A program made the position numbers and the translations under genes. The notes below the pieces were generated by a model, which was given only the letters and a program-made list of their open reading frames with translations, did not search any database and was not told where the DNA came from. From assembly GCA_025084515.1 (NCBI GenBank), contig JAJAGP010000018.1:124001-188000 (forward strand): a stretch of 64,000 bases of DNA. Direction: 5' to 3'. This document shows positions 10,634 through 20,927 of this stretch, piece after piece. Source of the stretch: Ancistrus triradiatus (Eukaryota > Chordata > Actinopteri > Siluriformes > Loricariidae). Position 1 is the stretch's first letter, and each line of letters begins with the position of its first letter.

Positions 10634-11865
10634 TCCTAAAAGTAGATAAAGAGAACCAGTTAAACAAACGAGACAAAAATATTATACTTGGTCATTTATT
10701 AATTGAGGAAAATGATCCAATATTACATATTAGTGAGTGGCAAAAGTATGTGACCCTTTGCTTTCAGTATCTGGTGTGACCCCCCTGTGCAGCAATAACT
10801 GCAGCTAAACGTTTCCTGCAGCTGTTGATCAGTCCTGCACACCGGCTTGGAGGAATTTTAGCCCATTCCTCCGTACAGAACAGCTTCAGCTCTGGGATGT
10901 TGGTGGGTTTCCTCACATTAGCTGCTCACTTCAGGCCCTTCCACAACATTTCAGGACTTCAGGTCAGGACTTTGACTTGGCCATTCCAAAACATGAACTT
11001 TATTCTTCTTTAACCATTCTTTGGTAGAACAGCTTGTGTGCTTAGGGTCGTTGTCTTGCTGCATGACCCACTTTCTCTTGAGATTCAGTTCATGGACAGA
11101 TGTCCTGACATTTTCCTTTACAATTCTGATAGAATTCAGAATCATTGTTCCATCAATGAGGGCAAGCCGTCCTGGCCCAGATGCAGCAAAACAGGCCCAA
11201 ACCATGATACTACCACCACCATGTTTCACAGATGGGATAAGGTTCTTATGCTGGAATGCAGTGTTTTCCTTTCTCTAAACATAACGCTTTTCTTTTAAAC
11301 CAAAAAGTTGTATTTTGGTCTCATCCGTCCACAAAACATTTTTCCAATAACCTTCTGGCTCGTCCACGTGATGTTTAGCCTTCTCCTTGCAACCCTGCCA
11401 TGCACACCATTGTTGTTCAGTGTTCTTCTGATGGTGGACTCATGAACATTAACATTAGCCAATGTGAGAGAGGCCTTCAGTTGCTTAGAAGTTACCCTGG
11501 GGTCATTTGTGACCTCACCAACTATTACACGCCTTGCTCTTTGAGTGATCTTTGTTGGTCGACCACTCCTGGGGAGAGTAACCAAACTCTTTATAGATGG
11601 TTTTGTAACTTTTTCCAGCCTGATGAGCATCAACAACTCTTTTTTTCTGAGCTCCTCAGAAACCTCCTTTGTTCGTGCCATGACTCTAATTTCACATTCA
11701 AATTAACTGCTAATCCTAGAGCTTCACATACATTTGCCACTCACTAATATGTAATATTGGATCATTTTCCTCAATAAATAAATGACTAAGTACAATTTGC
11801 ATTTGTTTAACTGGGTTCTCTTGATCTACTTTCAAGACTTGTGTGAAAATCTGATGATGTTATAT
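10634..11865 (-). mobile_element. Tc1-like transposon, family A, copy 2 (outer ends missing)
   Basis: The sequence begins at the inner repeat CCTAAAAGTAGATAAAGAG and ends at TCTACTTTCAAGACTTGTGTG, so both outer TIR segments seen at 2735 and 3992 are absent. It is otherwise collinear with copy 1, and more complete around 10970-11130 than copy 1. Confidence 0.9.
10771..11681 (-). pseudogene. Tc1 transposase pseudogene (family A, copy 2)
   Basis: The minus-strand frame starts MARTKEVSEELRKKE at 11681, then VNVHESTIRRTLNNNG. A deletion after GRVARR removes the KPLLSKKNIAARLQFAKDH stretch that the copies at 3270 and 54805 keep. The first Asp region is shifted out of frame (reads VIGKMFCGRMRPK). 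Further on, HGGGSIMVWACF and the second Asp in QQDNDPKHTS are intact. The frame stops right after WPSQSPDL, so the catalytic Glu is lost. It is a dead copy, closely related to the pseudogene at 2928. Confidence 0.92.
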
Positions 11866-11936
11866 GTCTGAAAACAAACTATTTTTAGTTAGTACTATGA
11901 ACACAATGAAAAATATACTGTAATCATTCCCTAATA

Positions 11937-12148
11937 CAGTGGTTCTCAAAGTGGGGCCGTGCCTCTCCAGGGGGGCCCAGCAAGGCAAATGAATGAGGCT
12001 TGTTAAATAAGATAAATAATGCATGTCACTTCTAATAATTCCACCATAATGAATTACAATGTTTGAAATAAATTCGAGTTTGAAATGACATATGTGTGTG
12101 TTGGAGTGTTGCGATTCAAAAATATTCTTATCTACAACGGGGGCACTG
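11937..12148. mobile_element. Small hAT-like non-autonomous element with 8-bp target duplication
   Basis: It begins CAGTGGTTCTCAAAGTGGGG, the classic end of hAT/Charlie-type elements, and ends GGGGGCACTG. Flanking 8-mers CCCTAATA (11929-11936) and ACCTAATA (12149-12156) match at 7 of 8 positions, the expected hAT target-site duplication. At 212 bp it has no coding capacity. Confidence 0.82.
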
Positions 12149-12156
12149 ACCTAATA

Positions 12157-12929
12157 CAAGCCTGTCTACAGGTAACCTGCAGGAAATCCTTTAGACTGTC
12201 CGTTACAGTAAGTGAGCACACATGAAAACGTGTCACAGGAGGCACGCAGACGGAAATAATAAGAGCAGTGTCCATGAATGGGCACCACAGATGGCTGATA
12301 GACTTGCGAAGAACCCGATCCATCTGCATGATGTCTGCTATAATCACAAAGGGGTGAGAGAAAAAGAGAGAGGGATATTAAAAAAAAGGCTTCGCCTCTC
12401 TGTTTCCAGGGAAGACCTCGCCTGGTACTGTTTATCCTGAGTAAATACAGGCTTTTGTTTTCATCAGATGCCGGCCTGACCCGACAGAGTCCCGCGGCCA
12501 ATAATGGAGAGAGAATGTAGCCTGTTCCTTTCATTATCTGCTGACAGCTTGCGGATAGATGCTTAATAGGATTCCACAGAAAGGCTGAAAGGTGCTTTCA
12601 GGAAATTCCCCGTGTGCTCGCCCCCTGACTACACCTGGGAGCACCTTCGACTCGTGTGGCATCATTTTATTGAAATTTATTTGCTCACAGATGCTGTGCT
12701 GTCAGTGGTGAGAGGTACGTGATGCAAATTATTCCTCAGGAATTGGCCTTAATACAGGGAAGCAGAGGAGACTTTTTAATAATTAATGACTATTGGGCAG
12801 GTACTAATCTGACGCTGCAGCCATATTATGTTCGAAATAGTTTGTTAAATACAATAGTAAAGCAATTACACTGCATGACATATAATCTAGCATACTATTT
12901 CACATACACTATAAGAAAGAGACACTATA
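12157..12929. other. Unassigned sequence; possible conserved non-coding stretch
   Basis: No exon or repeat recognised. 12420-12700 is of even, non-repetitive composition between transposon clusters and holds no convincing coding frame. Overlapping frames occur on both strands at 12132-12534, none with a motif. It may be a non-coding element inside doc2b intron 1. This is inference only. Confidence 0.3.
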
Positions 12930-13341
12930 CAGACAAAAGTTTGTGGACACCCCTTCTAATTTTCGAACTCTGCTCCTCCAGCAACACTCGCTCGTAACAC
13001 GTTCATAATATAAAGCGTACGTTTCTAGATTCTCCATAGGCAGCGGCAGGTGAATGGGTTGTATCTATACCCCAGTGACTCCCAATATGACACATTTCTA
13101 GGTTTTAACTTTCTGCCCTGCTGTCCATAAACAAAGTCCACAGAACCTTGACATCAACTCCAGCAGACCCGTTGAAAATGCACTGGAATGGCAAAAGTGT
13201 GCAAGGGCTTATTGTCTAACATCCAAATCCGACCTCACAGCCATGTTGAAAAAAATCTAAGGTCATTTTAAAAGAACAAATGCTGTTGTAGCAGTAAAGG
13301 TTGGGTAAATTTTTTTTGGGTGTCCACAAACTTTTGGCTAT
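12930..13341. mobile_element. MITE with ACAAAAGTTTGTGGACACCC ends, copy 1
   Basis: The left end CAGACAAAAGTTTGTGGACA is mirrored by TGTCCACAAACTTTTGGCTA on the right, with TA at the left edge. The interior aligns with the copy at 19415 (CATAATATAAAGC, AGATTCTCCA, CCCCAGTGACTC, GACCTCACAG). No usable reading frame. Probably a Tc1-type derivative. Confidence 0.85.
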
Positions 13342-14059
13342 ATTGCATATGTAAACGTACCAGATCTTCTACCAAACAGCCTAGTTCTTTTTCTTATGCC
13401 ATGAAATCTTTATATCCTTGCTTTGAGTATTTCACAAACGTTGCACTCCTATATCTAATACTGGTGGTATCACTATAAAGTTTCTTCAACAAACATCTAA
13501 ACCCTACCTTCTTTAAAAAGATTAACACATCAACATAGCAGAAATCGTTCCTTGCCTCTACTCAGATACTCAGACTAAAAAAACATGTGCTGTGGGAGCA
13601 ACACGGAGAGTGCAGCAGGACCCAGGGAGCTCAGTGAGATCAGATAGAGCTCTCGCTGTTTCACAGGATAAGCCTTTAATTAATGAACTTATGATCAGAT
13701 ACAATTTGATTGGGCCGGGCAGGGGGGTTGGTGTTGCACTTTTCCAGTTCAATTACATTCCAAACGGACAAGAAGCAGATTTGAAAAGGCTACGCTTAGG
13801 GGTTCCGCTATTAATGCAGAACTCCACTATTAATATGATGATACCGATGTCAAACGCACTATAGGAGAGTAATTAAGCCAAAGGCGTAGATCTGGGAATG
13901 GAGAGTATATATCAGTCTCCTTATACATCTTATTTTAATGGTGCCATGTACAATTATGGTTGGTAGGGCGTTTATGGGTGTTCTTCCAAGGTTTCATTTG
14001 TACCATCCACAGTACCACTTGGTTTGTGCATTATGGGCACATGAGCGTGGAATGTTTTG
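13342..14059. other. Unassigned sequence
   Basis: About 700 bp with no repeat or gene recognised. The frame at 13592-13864 has no motif. Confidence 0.35.
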
Positions 14060-15265
14060 TTCATTGACCGACCAGAAGACAATAGGATTTCATTGAAATA
14101 GTAGAAAGATGATGGGCTTCCATTGATGGACTAAGAAAATGATTGATGGACTGGGAAAGGGATGGACTTCAACTGATGGACTAGGAAGATGACAGGCTTT
14201 CATTGATGGACTAATATGATGATGGGCTTCCACTTATTGACAAAGATGATTATATGCCTTCATTAATGGACTATGAATATGACAGACCTTCATTGATAGA
14301 CTGGGAAGAAGATAGGCCTCCAATGACAGAGTAAGAAGATGACAATCCCTCAGTGATGGACTAGGATGATGATGGGCTCCCATTAATGGACTAGGATAAT
14401 TATAGGTTTTCATTGATGGACTGAGAACATGATGGTCCTTTATTGTTTGACTAGGAAAATAATGGGCTTCCATTAATGGACTTGGAAGACTATGTGGTTT
14501 TATTGATAAACTAAGAAAATTATAGGCCTTCATTGAAGGACTGGGAAAGGGATGAACTTCCACTGATGGACTAGGAAGATGAAGGACTTCCATTAATGGA
14601 CTAGAAAGATCATGGGCTTCCATTAATAGACTAGAAAAATTATGGGCTACCATTGACTGACAAAGATGATGATTGACCTTCATTAATAGACTAAGAAGAT
14701 GACATGACTTCACTGATGGACTACGATGATTCCAATGATGGACTAGGAAGATGACAGAACTTTACTGTAGACTAGGAACATGATGGGCTTCCATTAATGG
14801 ACTACCAAGATCATGTGCTTCCATTAATAGACAAGGAAGACGATAGGTTTCCATTAATGGACTGTGAAGATCATTGGCTTCCACTGATTGACAAAGAAGA
14901 TGATAGGCTTCCACTGATGGACTCGGACAATCATGGGCTTCCATTAATGGACCAAGAAAATTCTAGGCTTCCATTGATGGACTAAAAAGGTAACAGGCCC
15001 TCACTGATGGACTAGGACAATTATGGGCTCCATTTATGGACTAGGAAGACAACAGGCCTTCAGTGATGGACTAGGATGATGGGGTTATATTTATGGTCTC
15101 AAAAGATGACAGGCTTTCATTACTGGGCTATGAAGTGGATAGGCCTTCGTTGAAGAATTAGAAATATGATAGGTTTCCATTGATGGACTAGGAAGATGAA
15201 GGGCCTTCACTGACCCTTCATCAATTGCTGGGTTTACATTTATCAGACTAGGACCTCCACTGACA
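14060..15265. repeat. 30-bp minisatellite array, about 40 diverged units
   Basis: Units of the type GGCTTCCATTGATGGACTAG plus GAAGATGAT recur every 30 bp for about 1.2 kb. Units differ by several substitutions, so the array is old. Because 30 is a multiple of three, long open frames cross it on both strands: minus 14234-14713 (159 codons, a ten-residue repeat around LPSPLMEAH) and plus 14797-14985 (repeat around RLPLMD). With no splice context or start signal, these are probably not genes. Confidence 0.95.
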
Positions 15266-15904
15266 CAAGGTGGTGAGTGACAAATTGCACAAATCACTAA
15301 TTGTGTAGCCACTAACTGCACCTATAATGTAGAAGCGCATGATACAATAGCAAATAAGTGTATGTAGAAGATACTGTAGGTGTACACGATTTTGCATTCT
15401 ACATTTAATCTTCCAGGCCCACTCAGCTAAAATAAACACAAGCAGCCTTGCCCTAGTGACTCGCAGTGGGTCGACATCGACAGACTGTAAATTTGAACAG
15501 TCTAATCGAGCACTCACTGGTGTCATTTCTAAGCAATAAGCAGGCGTTTGCATGCAAAGACACACCCATGTACCAAGTGTTTTTTAACATTAAGGTGACT
15601 GGTAAAGGTCAGCAGCACAGCAAGCAGGGAGGCAGCGAACCAGTGTTCAGTAACATACAAAATTTAATTTCAGACGTAAATTAGAAACTATAACGATAAT
15701 TAGAAAACACTTCATTTTTTAGTAATCTTTCGTACTGAAAAGTTATATTTTATTTGTTTTTTAAGAGCGATGCACTTTGAAGTAACGGAAAAAACAGTGA
15801 GCGCAGATTCAAAATGTGTCTTGTGCCATATAATGCAAGATATAAAATTGGACTTCGCCTAGATAAGGAAAAAGAATGTTTTTTTCCCCGAGAATTGCAT
15901 TTAA
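15266..15904. other. Unassigned sequence
   Basis: No gene recognised. Opposed open frames at 15248-15684 overlap one another and lack motifs. Confidence 0.35.
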
Positions 15905-15995
15905 CATAATTAACATTGTTAAGAACTTCTTAGAGTTTGTCTTAAGAACTTGCACAAGTTTTTCCTTAGGGAAGCTTTCGTGAATCTGGCCCCTG
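15905..15995. mobile_element. End of a small MITE, counterpart of 10556-10633
   Basis: GTCTTAAGAACTTGCACAAG, TTTTTCCTTAGGGAAGCTTT and GTGAATCTGGCCCC mirror the end at 10556. The other end of this copy was not found. Confidence 0.55.
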
Positions 15996-16334
15996 GTCTA
16001 TTACACATTAACGGTTACATCATTTTGTAGCAGGTTTGCTAATCCTGCCAATATCAGGAGTGTGGAAAAATCGCCCAGACTTCATTCCTCTTATATAATA
16101 TTTTCCACAACATCTGGTGCGTAGCCTAAATCTCCTGGCAAATCTCCTTTAAGCGCCTGCCTGAGGATATCGTGACTCTTTTGTTTTGTGGTCTCTCACG
16201 GCACGGGCAGAGAATATAAAGAATTTGCGTTATATCCATAAATTCCCTTAGGTGATGGCACCTTGAAGCTAGAGTTATTGGTGAAGCTTGCAAAGGGAAG
16301 ACTGATTAAAAGTCTGTGTGACACAAAATGTGGA
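15996..16334. other. Unassigned sequence
   Basis: No feature recognised. Confidence 0.3.
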
Positions 16335-16412
16335 CGGTGGTGCAGCTGTTTGGTCCTTGAGCAAGACCCTTAACCAACAATTACTTGGACTGTGGGACTG
16401 TAGCAGCTGTTA
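16335..16412 (+). repeat. SINE fragment
   Basis: It contains the SINE body word CCTTGAGCAAGACCCTTAAC and TTACTTGGACTGTGGGACTG. The Pol III boxes are missing. Confidence 0.65.
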
Positions 16413-16807
16413 CGTAATAATAAAACCCTACTTATCCTGGGCTTGGTCATGAGGCATCTGCAACCTATACTATAAGCGCACCATGGATGGTACTCCAGGG
16501 AGATATTCATCCTGGGGGCTACTGATTTAGTCAAGCATCGAGCATCCTTAGAAACGACTCTGCTGGCACTGCAGGAATTGATTTGTATTGACCGGCACCC
16601 TAACAGCTAAAGCAACCAAGCGTGTCTTATGAATACGGATGTCTGAATTTACTGTTAGTGCACATAACATAACAATTAGAGATGTCAAAGTGTTACACCT
16701 TCAGTGGCCTGTTGTTACCAAAGCCAGCAGGGGGCACACTATAAATCAGTGATGATGGGAGGATGGTTGGAGATTTGCAGTAGACGAAAGTATTGGCATC
16801 GCTAAGG
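16413..16807. other. Unassigned sequence
   Basis: No feature recognised. Confidence 0.3.
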
Positions 16808-17327
16808 CTACGTTCCCACAGCAGGTGGCCCAAATCCAATCTTTATCGTCTTATGTGACGATAAGTCAGAACAGCCAGATCAGAATCAATGCGACTTTTA
16901 TGTCATTCTAACTTCACCCGCTGAGGAGAAGGGAACATGGACGACAGCACAGCGGGAGGTTTTCAGTGGCGGGATAGCGAAGAAAATCTCGAATATTTGA
17001 GCTGTTGCCTGTGTGCAAACAAAATTAGAAGACACAATCGCTCCATGTTTGAGGAAATTGCTGAAGAACTAGAAGAATGTTGCCAAGTTGAAAGAAACTA
17101 AGAATGCCGTGGCAGAATGTGCCCTTTTTTAACATGACCAATAAAGAGCTGTCTGTTCATGTTTCTGTTGATTCTGTACTGGATGTGAAGTTTTGCGCAT
17201 GTGCGTCAGTTTAAAAATATTTAGCCGAATGTTTTATATAGGTCACATAAAAAGATATTGTGAACTACCTCAAAAAATTTGGTGGAAAAATCAGCTTAGG
17301 GCCACTTTGCCTGCTGTGCGAACGAGC
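16808..17327 (+). mobile_element. Inverted-repeat DNA element carrying a Myb/SANT-like frame
   Basis: The left end CGTTCCCACAGCAGGTGGCC mirrors the right end GGCCACTTTGCCTGCTGTGC, allowing for mismatches. The 520-bp body holds one small frame (16937-17101) followed by an AATAAA at about 17150. This would suit a short derivative of an element that encodes a Myb-like DNA-binding protein, such as the PIF/Harbinger group. No clear target duplication was found. Confidence 0.65.
16937..17101 (+). CDS. Small Myb/SANT-like DNA-binding protein fragment of a transposon (54 aa)
   Basis: This frame starts with ATG at 16937 and reads MDDSTAGGFQWRDSEENLEY, continuing to a run of acidic residues (FEEIAEELEEC) and a TAA. 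The tryptophan, acidic and leucine pattern near the start, and the later basic stretch NKIRRHNRSMFEEIA, resemble the first part of the trihelix Myb/SANT-like domain. In PIF/Harbinger elements a protein of this kind helps the transposase bind DNA and enter the nucleus. Only about half of such a domain fits in 54 residues. The following sequence (VERN then stop, with KETKNAVAECA in another frame) suggests a frameshift or truncation. The frame sits inside an inverted-repeat element and an AATAAA lies downstream. I infer a decayed or cut-down transposon gene and not a host gene. Confidence 0.45.
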   Translation: MDDSTAGGFQWRDSEENLEYLSCCLCANKIRRHNRSMFEEIAEELEECCQVERN

Positions 17328-17335
17328 AAGTTCAC

Positions 17336-17842
17336 ATGCCCTTAATAATCCGATAACTGCAGAAAATCAGATTTTGTCAGCAATCCGATCAATGAGTATA
17401 CATGCACATGAGTAATCAGATAATGGGAAAGCTCCAGGTTTACATGACTCAGGCAATAATCGTATTTCTACTACGCAACCAACCAATAATCTCACAGAAA
17501 GATCGAGTATGTACTGCGTTTCAGGGTCTCCCTAAAGTGTTCAACAGCCGTTTCGCTGCCTCTAATTCTGTGGCGTTGTTGTAAAAAAAAACAACAACAA
17601 AAAAACCCCCCACCAATGTCAATGGAAAAAGAGGCCAAAGCAAAGTTTTTAGAAGACTGTGATGGAGCAGTCTGAAAACACCGATTATGATCGGGTAACT
17701 GGTATACATGCTATGAGTAATCCAATTACTGGGGTAAAATCCAATAATCTGCTTTCTAGATCGGAGTACGCTGTGTACATGTCCAACTGAATAATCAGAT
17801 AACTGCAGAAATCCGACTGATCGGATTACTAAGGGCACGTCA
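17336..17842. mobile_element. Inverted-repeat element with ACATGCCCTTAATAATCCGA ends, copy 1
   Basis: The left end (ACATGCCCTTAATAATCCGA, then AACTGCAGAAAATC) mirrors the right end (AATCAGATAACTGCAGAAAT, GATCGGATTACTAAGGGCAC). The middle shares CTCCAGGTTTACATGACTCA and GCAACCAACCAATA with the copy at 43200. It directly follows the element at 16808. No coding capacity. Confidence 0.75.
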
Positions 17843-19078
17843 ACGCACTCATTGTAACTATTGTCTCAAAGTCCACACCTAGACACCACTTCCGTTCCAG
17901 TTTTGACTGGACCAGGTTCTATGCTCAGATTAGACCAATAGAGAACTGGCGTTTGGTGTAGGATGACTATTTAGACTAGACTGTGGTGGACTAAGGATCA
18001 GAAGGTGTTCAAATCTCACCTCGCCCTGCATTAGGGCGTCTGCTAACCAAATCCCCACTGTTAAGTACGGTGGAGGATCAGTGATGTTGTGGTTGTTTTT
18101 CCCCCAAAGTTCATGGCAATTGTCAATATACATGTCATTATGGCTGCCTAAAACTGGGCCATGTTTGCAAAAATGGTTCAGTACACCCTGGTAACCCTCA
18201 CAGTTTCCAGTTTCTTTGCCATTTCACACGGAGACCTGCACATAGCCAGTCCCTTTGAAATCCCTCATGTGTAGTGCAGTTGCATCACTTCTCCTCAGTT
18301 TTCAGTTTCGGCCTCCCTTGGGCACTTGCATCATTCAGCCTAAATACATGTACTGGATCCGGGTGAGCGAGGTTATCATTTCGACATCGAGTACACAGTC
18401 GGTCGGTCCCAGCACGAGTCCAGCTTGCACGAACATTGTTTACCGATTCTGTTCCACGATGACAATTTAGAGCTTCGCTGACTCCTCCTGTTTAATTAAC
18501 GACTAATTTGCAGATGTCGCAGCCTGTCCTTTTGCGCGTGACGAACCGCAAACGCAGCATCCAATCCTGTACAGACCCTTAAACGGCATCCCCACCTGCA
18601 GTCTGTTTTCAGCAAAGGCCTCGCTGGTAGACAGGCTGCCAAATGTTTGGAAGGAAGTTGATTCAAAATCCATCTGTTGCATTCCCCGGCTCTGCAGACG
18701 CCAGCCTCGGTGGTGGGCAGATTTGGAAACGCTCTGCTTAATTCAGAGTGTGGGCATCGGAGGTTGACAGGCATGTATGTGAATATGTATCACGGGCTTT
18801 TTTTTTTATTGAACAAGTGGCATAACATATAGGAAATCTGCATTGCATGGAGCCATCTGTTCAGCTAATGCCAGACCAGTGGATATTTTTGCTTACAGAA
18901 AAAGCGACTCAAACAGCACATTATTAATGGGAATATTAACACCACCTTAACTTGAAAAGAAAAAAAAGACATGACTTCCATATATGAATCTTTTTTAGAT
19001 GTCTTTTTTTTTAGAATAAGCTTCAAATGTGCTGGATAGTTACACAAACAAGTAGTAGCAGCAAACCTATTTCTGAAT
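17843..19078. other. Unassigned sequence, no gene seen
   Basis: About 1.2 kb. The minus-strand frame at 18496-18774 (92 codons) covers even, non-repetitive DNA but shows no domain and no good splice sites. It is not a C2-domain exon of doc2b. Confidence 0.35.
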
Positions 19079-19093
19079 ATATATATATATATA
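19079..19093. repeat. Short (TA)n tract
   Basis: About seven TA units. Confidence 0.8.
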
Positions 19094-19414
19094 AAACAGA
19101 CGTTTAATCACCACGCAATACATGTGCATACACCCACGGACTCTTCTTTGTTTGCTCAAACATACACACCGAATGAGAAAGAGATCAGTATCAAGGGCAA
19201 ATAATGATTTAGAATTAGATTTGTTGGAGACCAAAAAAAAAATAATAATGTCCATGTAAGAGCAATTCATATTGATTACTGTAATCAACAGCACTGGCTT
19301 GCAGCTAGAAAGTAAGCCCATTGCTCACGCACGGATTTTGCGACCTGAGCCGAAAGAGAACAGCAGACTCACTCAGTCCTGTTCTATTTAGATAGAGGTT
19401 CTCAATAAGCTGTA
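19094..19414. other. Unassigned sequence
   Basis: No feature recognised. Confidence 0.3.
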
Positions 19415-19835
19415 TAGACGAAAGTTTGTGGACACCCCTTCTAATAAAACATTCAGAATATAAAGCAGACATTTCTGGATTCTCCACAGATAAACAGTGG
19501 CAGCAGAATGGGTTGTACTGAGACCCCAGTGACTCTCAATATTTATAGGTTTCCGCTTCCAACAAGTCAGATCATCAACTTTTTGTCCTACCAGTCCATA
19601 GAGAACTGGTTTATCAGCACTGATGCCCAGAACCTTCGCCTCAACTTCATGAGACATCATGCACTGGAATGCCAAAAGTGTGCCAGGGCTTACAGTCTAA
19701 CGTCAGAAGGCGACCTCACAGTCATGCTCCAAAATCTAATGGAAAGCCCTCTTAGAAGAACAAAGGCTGTTGTAGCAACAAATGTCTGGGAGGCATGTAC
19801 CTTCCATACTAATACCCCTGTCCACAAACTTCTGT
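19415..19835. mobile_element. MITE with GTTTGTGGACACCCC ends, copy 2
   Basis: TATAGACGAAAGTTTGTGGA at the left and CCTGTCCACAAACTTCTGTC at the right form the inverted ends. The interior aligns with the copy at 12930, which it resembles closely (TATAAAGCAGACATTTCTGG, ATTCTCCACAG, CCCCAGTGACTC, GCACTGGAATG). The open frames across it are not considered genes. Confidence 0.85.
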
Positions 19836-19838
19836 CAC

Positions 19839-20503
19839 TCTGTAATAGAGGGAACCCCATGAGTAGTGTCGGGCGACCGGTCGAGGATACCAGAAAGACG
19901 TTCAAGGCACCAGAGTCGTCTTGTTTCTTTCCTTCACGTTTATTTACACACCAACAGTTATGGCTATTTACAGATCTACAGAGGCGTGCACTGACACGAC
20001 ACACGCAATGCTATATACTAAGCTTGCTACAACCGATGACTACAAAGTCAGATAGACAGTTTGTTCTTTCTAGTCACAGACCATATCCTGACTAGTTCTT
20101 CCCTCTCTCTCCCCAGCATTACCTAAGTGCTGCTTTTTGTACCTATAGCCTCTCCTACTGGCTAAACCAAAATTCATACAGGTACGTCAGGAGTACAGGT
20201 TACATTCTTAGTTGACATTAATCCATGTTCCTTGCACTTTACACACACATAACCTTCATATACCGCCTGCCACAAACATTGATGGTACAAGCAACGCTCT
20301 CGCCATTAATAGTGCACACCACACCCAATTCACCGATGCTCTTTTCCCCCTCTCCTTTACAGAGGATGGACTGCCCCAGGTAAGTAAAGTCCTGGCCCTT
20401 GCAGCCTCTATTCTTTTAGGCCTTCATAGTCTCAAGACCAACCATGAGGTAAGTATGTCCCCACTATTAGGTGATGGGTAAGGGTGGCTTACTTCATCAC
20501 ACA
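19839..20503 (-). repeat. Possible LTR-type retroelement fragment
   Basis: Read on the minus strand, AAATAAACGTGAAGGAAAGA is followed within about 100 nt by CCGGTCGCCCGACACTACTC and a CTATTACA end. This resembles a polyadenylation signal, R and U5 layout of an LTR. No internal retroviral-type genes, primer-binding site or target duplication were found, so the call is weak. Confidence 0.3.
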
Positions 20504-20504
20504 C

Positions 20505-20534
20505 TATATATAGATAGATAGATAGATATAGATA
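20505..20534. repeat. (TAGA)n microsatellite
   Basis: TATATATAGATAGATAGATA then TAGATA directly before a Tc1 end. Confidence 0.85.
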
Positions 20535-20927
20535 CAGTGGGGCAAAAAATATTTAGTATTTAGTCCTTCGACAGCTCCTTGGTCTTGGCCATGGGTAAGT
20601 TTGGAGTCTGTTTGAGACTGTGGACAGGTGTCTTTTATACAGATAACGAGGTCAAACAGGTGCCATTAATACAGGTAACGAGTGGAGGACAGAAGAGCTT
20701 CTTAAAGAATAAGTTACAGGTCTGTGAGAGCCAGAAATGTTGCTTGTTTGTGGGTGACCAAATACTTATTTTCCACCATGATTTACAATTAAATTCTTTA
20801 AAAATCCTACAATGTGATTTCCTGGATTTTTTTTCTCATTTTGTCTCTCATAGTTGAAGTGTAGCTATGATGAAAATCACAGACCTCTCTCATCTTTCTA
20901 AGTAGGAGAACTTGCACAATCAGTGGC
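20535..20927 (-). mobile_element. Tc1-like transposon, family B, internally deleted copy
   Basis: It begins CAGTGGGGCAAAAAATATTT and ends with AGAACTTGCACAATCAGTGG, followed by CCCCC in place of the full TIR end. Inside, only the region around the transposase start remains (minus-strand start near GGCCATGG at 20590, the leader with AAGACACCTGTCCAC, and the long right TIR). Almost all transposase codons are deleted, giving a 393-bp MITE-like derivative. Confidence 0.88.

Noticed and set aside
12222..12534. Gene on either strand
   Set aside because: Several mutually overlapping frames, none with a domain; more likely non-coding.
14234..14713. 159-codon protein gene
   Set aside because: The frame is made only of the 30-bp minisatellite and has no upstream promoter or splice support.
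14060..15265. CRISPR array
   Set aside because: The 30-bp units are contiguous, without unique spacers, and the context is a vertebrate genome.
18496..18774. doc2b C2-domain exon on the minus strand
   Set aside because: The translation has no C2 motif (no SDPYVK-type loop) and no matching splice sites.
19508..20095. 195-codon plus-strand frame
   Set aside because: It crosses a MITE boundary into a possible LTR fragment, and no protein family is recognisable.
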